From Alphaproteobacteria bacterium (GTDB taxonomy: Bacteria > Pseudomonadota > Alphaproteobacteria > Rhizobiales > Xanthobacteraceae), in assembly GCA_016869215.1 (NCBI GenBank), contig VGEP01000002.1, forward strand, positions 62,001 to 126,000: a stretch of 64,000 bases of DNA, given 5' to 3'. This document shows, piece by piece, positions 60,709 to 64,000 of the stretch; positions within the stretch are counted from its first letter, which is position 1; each line of letters starts with the position of its first letter. The notes under the pieces were generated by a model. The model was not told where the DNA came from and ran no database searches. It saw nothing but the letters and a program-made list of their open reading frames with translations. The position numbers and the translations under genes are program-made.

Positions 60709-62252
60709 CAGGGCCCCCGGAAATGATTGTTCGTGTCGGCGCGCTCGCCGGTCGCGGGATCGTAGATGTGAAATCCGACCGGCACCGACGGCGGCAGCGC
60801 ACCGCTGCGGCTCGTCACCAGAACCCGGAACTCGCGGGTCTGGTCGGGACCGACCGCGAGCATGAGGCGGCCATCGGCACGCGGCGGCGCGCCTGCTATT
60901 TCGACCGTCGCGCCCGGCAGGCCGGAAACCACCAGCGTGAACTCGCGCGACATGAGCTGCTTGTTGACGATGCGCACCGTGTAGGCGTTTCGGATCGCGC
61001 CGTCGGACAGCCGAACGAACATCGGATTGCGGTCGTGAATGACGGCGATCGACTCGCTGGTCCGTGTCGCGAGCGCATAGAGCATGACCCCGCCCACAAT
61101 CGCGATGACCGCGGCGTACAGCACCGTCCGCATGCGCACGATGTCGAACCGCTGCGGCTGGCCCTGCTGGCGGCGATGGATGTTCAGATCCGTGTCGTAG
61201 GCGATCAACCGCGCCGGCCGGCCGATCTTGGCCATCACCGTGTCGCAGGCGTCGATGCACAGGCCGCACTGGATGCAGCCGAGACTGGCGCCCTGCCGGA
61301 TATCGACACCGGTCGGGCAGACATAGACGCACTGATTGCAGTCGATGCAATCGCCCACCGGCTCGCCCTTCGCGCGCAGCGCCTCGCTCTTTTTCAGCGA
61401 GTTGCGCGGCTCGCCGCGGTCGTAGCGGTAGGTGACGTTGAGCGCGTGCTCGTCGGTCAGCGCGGCCTGAATGCGCGGCCACGGACACATGTAGAGGCAC
61501 ACCTGCTCGCGAAGGTGGCCGGCGAGGAAATAGGTCGTGACCGTCAGGATGCCGATCCAGCCGTAGGCGATGAGCGGCGCCTGGAAGGTGGCGAGATCGC
61601 GCACCAGGGTCGGCGCGTCGGCGAAGTAGAGCACCCACGCACCACCGGTCCACCACGCGATCATCAGCCATAGGAAATGTTTGACGCCCGCGCGCGCCAG
61701 CCGCTCGGCAGTCCACGGTCCCGCGTCGCGGCGCATGTGCTCGCGGCGGTCGCCTTCGACGAGCCGCTCAACCGCCAGGAAAAGATCGGTCCAGACCGTC
61801 TGCGGGCACAGGTAGCCGCACCACACGCGGCCCGCGACCGCGTTCATCAGGAACAGCGCCATCGCGGCCAGGATCAGGAGGCCGGTGAAGTAGTAGACCT
61901 CCTGCGGCCACAGCTCGATGAAGAAGAAGTAGAACCGGCTTCCGGGGAAATCGACCAGCACCGCCTGGCCCGGCGCGTTCGGACCGCGGTCCCAGCGCAC
62001 GAACGGCAGGCCGTAGTAGATGCCGAGCGTGACCAGCAACACGATCCATTTGATCCGCCGATACGTGCCGGTGACGCGCTGCGGATAGATCTTGCGCCGC
62101 GGCACATAGAGCGGCGTGTCGTCGTCAGGCTCGTCGAACTGCGTTGTGTCGTTGACGGCGACGAGCCGCGCTTTCGGAGCGGCGGCCACCGATTCCGGTT
62201 CGCTCCCCGCGCCTCGCGGTGTCGTCATCAACGAACCCTGCGCAGCAGACAC
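60708..62252 (-). CDS. ccoG: cbb3 oxidase accessory protein CcoG (FixG)
   Basis: A 514-residue membrane iron-sulfur protein. It has about five membrane spans and two [4Fe-4S] binding runs, CIDCNQCVYVCP and CIQCGLCIDAC, near residues 298-340, plus CGYLCPQTVWTDLF earlier and a C-terminal Ig-like domain. CcoG reduces Cu(II) for use by the assembly path. The gene begins 3 bases after ccoP. Confidence 0.93.
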   Translation of the reverse strand: MSAAQGSLMTTPRGAGSEPESVAAAPKARLVAVNDTTQFDEPDDDTPLYVPRRKIYPQRVTGTYRRIKWIVLLVTLGIYYGLPFVRWDRGPNAPGQAVLVDFPGSRFYFFFIELWPQEVYYFTGLLILAAMALFLMNAVAGRVWCGYLCPQTVWTDLFLAVERLVEGDRREHMRRDAGPWTAERLARAGVKHFLWLMIAWWTGGAWVLYFADAPTLVRDLATFQAPLIAYGWIGILTVTTYFLAGHLREQVCLYMCPWPRIQAALTDEHALNVTYRYDRGEPRNSLKKSEALRAKGEPVGDCIDCNQCVYVCPTGVDIRQGASLGCIQCGLCIDACDTVMAKIGRPARLIAYDTDLNIHRRQQGQPQRFDIVRMRTVLYAAVIAIVGGVMLYALATRTSESIAVIHDRNPMFVRLSDGAIRNAYTVRIVNKQLMSREFTLVVSGLPGATVEIAGAPPRADGRLMLAVGPDQTREFRVLVTSRSGALPPSVPVGFHIYDPATGERADTNNHFRGP

Positions 62253-62255
62253 GGT

Positions 62256-63137
62256 TCACCTCTCGCCGCCGCCCAGCGTATGCACGTAGACCGTCAGCGC
62301 CTTGATGGTCGTGTCGTCGAGGCGGCCGGCCCAGGCCGGCATCACCGCGCCGCGGCCGTTCCAGATTCCGTCGACGATCGCCGCGCGATCGGCACCGTAG
62401 AGCCATATGCTGTCGGTCACGTTGGGCGCGCCGACCTCGCGCTTCCCCTTGCCGTCATCGCCGTGGCACGACGCGCATTGCGCGGCAAAGACCTGCTTGC
62501 CGAGCGTCAGGTTGGCGTTGGCGCCGACGGGAAGCCCGGCCATCGACAGAACATGGTCCGCCGCGGCCTCGATCTCCGGACGCTTCATGATGTTGTCGCG
62601 GCCGAACGCGGGCATCGAACCGAGCCGCGTCTTGGGATCGGCGGACCGGATTCCATGGCGGATGGTGGCCTCGATGTCGTCGAGCTTGCCGCCCCACAGC
62701 CACTCGTCATCGTTGAGATTCGGATAGCCCTTGGCGCCGCCGCCGCCTGGACCGTGGCACGGCGCGCAATTGTCGCCGAACGCGGGACGGCCAAGCGCGC
62801 GCGCGAAGTCCAGCAACTGGGGGTCCGAAGCGATCTCAGCCGCCGAAGCGGCGCCGAGCTTATCCATCAGCGGACCGCGCTGCGCCTTGAGCGCCGCCAG
62901 ATCGGACACGATGGCCTCGCGCGAGTGCCACCCGAACGTGCCGGTCGTGTAGCTCGCGACCAGCGGCCACGACGGATAGACGATCCAGTAGCCGATCGAC
63001 CAGACGATGGTCGCGTAGAAGATCCAAAGCCACCACCGCGGCAGCGGCGTGTTCAGCTCGCGAATGCCGTCCCACTCGTGACCGGTCGTTTGCGTGCCGG
63101 TGTAAGAGTCGAACTCGGGTTGCGTTCGGTCGGTCAT
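62256..63137 (-). CDS. ccoP: cbb3 cytochrome c oxidase subunit CcoP (FixP)
   Basis: A 293-residue diheme cytochrome c. One N-terminal membrane span (about 33-57) is followed by two heme sites, C124-x2-C127-H128 and C221-x2-C224-H225, with the axial Met candidates in GSMPAFG and AVMPAWAG. It passes electrons to CcoO and the catalytic subunit. It follows ccoQ by 5 bases. Confidence 0.93.
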   Translation of the reverse strand: MTDRTQPEFDSYTGTQTTGHEWDGIRELNTPLPRWWLWIFYATIVWSIGYWIVYPSWPLVASYTTGTFGWHSREAIVSDLAALKAQRGPLMDKLGAASAAEIASDPQLLDFARALGRPAFGDNCAPCHGPGGGGAKGYPNLNDDEWLWGGKLDDIEATIRHGIRSADPKTRLGSMPAFGRDNIMKRPEIEAAADHVLSMAGLPVGANANLTLGKQVFAAQCASCHGDDGKGKREVGAPNVTDSIWLYGADRAAIVDGIWNGRGAVMPAWAGRLDDTTIKALTVYVHTLGGGER

Positions 63138-63142
63138 GGCAT

Positions 63143-63298
63143 TCAGTCCTCTCGCAACGGCATGCGGGCGGCTTCGTCGAACTGGCTCTGCCGGGACGGC
63201 CACAGCGCGTAGGCGAGCACGGCGAGGAACACGGCGACGAAGTAGATGAGGCCCCAGGTCTGCGCGAAACCGGCGAGGGCCAGATAGGTCGATGACAT
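63143..63298 (-). CDS. ccoQ: cbb3 oxidase subunit CcoQ (FixQ)
   Basis: A 51-residue protein with a single span (WGLIYFVAVFLAVLAYALWP) and a short charged tail. CcoQ stabilises the complex. It lies between ccoO and ccoP, the standard place in the fixNOQP order. Confidence 0.9.
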   Translation of the reverse strand: MSSTYLALAGFAQTWGLIYFVAVFLAVLAYALWPSRQSQFDEAARMPLRED

Positions 63299-63309
63299 GA
63301 CGATCCTCG

Positions 63310-64000
63310 CTAGCGAATGTTGGCTTTGTTGTCGTAGAGCTTGAAGTCGACGTGCGTTCCCAGGTGCTGGAGATACGCAATCAGCGCGTCGGCCTCGGTG
63401 ATGCGCTGCGGATTGCCGTCGAAGTCCCGCGCCTGCGTCTTCGGATAGCGCTTGACCAGGGTGTCGGCATCGGGCGAATCCGTCGTCGCTTGCGCGCGAA
63501 GATCGGCTTTGGCGTTCTGGATCATCTCCGGCGTATACGGCACGCCGAGATGCGCCTGGACCTTCAGGTCGTTCTCGATGTGGGCGTAAGGGAGCTCGGT
63601 CCGCGCCAGCCACGGATAGGCCGGCATGATCGAGCCCGGCACTACTGACTTCGGCGAGTTGAAATGATCGCGGTGCCACTCGTCGGAATACTTGCCGCCG
63701 ACGCGCGCGAGATCGGGGCCGGTGCGCTTGGAGCCCCACTGGAACGGCCGGTCGTACATGCTCTCAGCCGCGAGCGAATAGTGGCCGTAGCGCTCGACCT
63801 CATCACGCAGCGGGCGGATCATCTGCGAGTGGCAGTTGTAACAACCCTCGCGGATGTAGATGTTGCGGCCTGCCAGTTCGAGCGGCGTGTAGGGCCGCAC
63901 GCCCGAGACCCTTTCGATCGTGCTCTTGAGATAGAACAGCGGCACGATCTCGACCAGACCTCCGATCGCGATGACGATCAGCACGCCGATCAGGAGCAGG
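63310..64000 (-). CDS. ccoO: cbb3 cytochrome c oxidase subunit CcoO (FixO), 5' end outside window
   Basis: About 230 residues are visible; the first few and the start codon lie beyond the right edge. The membrane anchor ([18 protein letters not shown]) is followed by the heme c motif [12 protein letters not shown] and [15 protein letters not shown]. CcoO is the monoheme subunit of the high-affinity oxidase. ccoN is expected just outside the window. Confidence 0.93.
   Translation of the reverse strand, partial: LLLIGVLIVIAIGGLVEIVPLFYLKSTIERVSGVRPYTPLELAGRNIYIREGCYNCHSQMIRPLRDEVERYGHYSLAAESMYDRPFQWGSKRTGPDLARVGGKYSDEWHRDHFNSPKSVVPGSIMPAYPWLARTELPYAHIENDLKVQAHLGVPYTPEMIQNAKADLRAQATTDSPDADTLVKRYPKTQARDFDGNPQRITEADALIAYLQHLGTHVDFKLYDNKANIR

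Overview
The window looks like a chromosomal segment of an alphaproteobacterium of the order Hyphomicrobiales (Rhizobiales), closest in style to the Bradyrhizobium, Rhodopseudomonas and Xanthobacteraceae group. This is inferred from the high G+C content, a fixNOQP-GHIS type cluster, an NdvA-like exporter, a DUF3309 miniprotein, several orphan Bug/TctC binding proteins and a copy of an intergenic repeat common in that group. No rRNA, tRNA, phage gene, transposase or CRISPR array was seen. The LigB-type gene at the left edge and ccoO at the right edge are cut by the window.

Region 1 (1-29.8 kb) is a patchwork of short catabolic operons. They include a LigB-type ring-cleavage dioxygenase divergent from a MarR regulator, a cysteine synthase fused to a glutaredoxin, a TRAP importer, and a minus-strand operon (2-hydroxyacid dehydrogenase, double Inh-type inhibitor, HpaB-type flavin monooxygenase, DapA-family lyase). 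These are followed by a 3-hydroxyisobutyrate dehydrogenase-like enzyme, cupin, GlcG-like protein, FAH-family protein, two extradiol-type VOC dioxygenases, RraA, a Rieske ferredoxin, two amidohydrolases, dienelactone hydrolase, an NtaA-type monooxygenase and two MetE-C-like proteins. Together they suggest uptake and meta-type breakdown of aromatic or heterocyclic acids, but no complete pathway can be assigned.

Within this region, 13.0-17.1 kb holds five related palindromic repeats. Two of them face each other around a small GIY-YIG nuclease gene, with a perfect 17-bp inverted repeat on either side.

Region 2 (30.2-37.6 kb) is an Mrp-type cation/proton antiporter operon in the order E-F-G-(MrpA C-terminal)-B-C and three ND4/ND5-like subunits plus a small membrane protein. 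Region 3 (37.7-48.2 kb) has a Bug binding protein, an NdvA-like exporter, an SbmA/YddA-type ABC protein, a methyltransferase-like protein, an SDR, an acyl-CoA ligase and two M20 proteins, one of which has lost most metal-site residues.

Region 4 (48.3-57.4 kb) groups allophanate hydrolase (AtzF), AtzE and AtzG-like amidase subunits, a GntR regulator and a peptide-type ABC importer. The gene where the binding protein should be is a chimera: a NasT-like receiver with a cut-off ANTAR domain runs straight into the C-terminal part of a family 5 binding protein.

Region 5 (57.7-64 kb) holds DUF3309 and the minus-strand cbb3 oxidase cluster ccoO-Q-P-G-H-I-S, for respiration at low oxygen.
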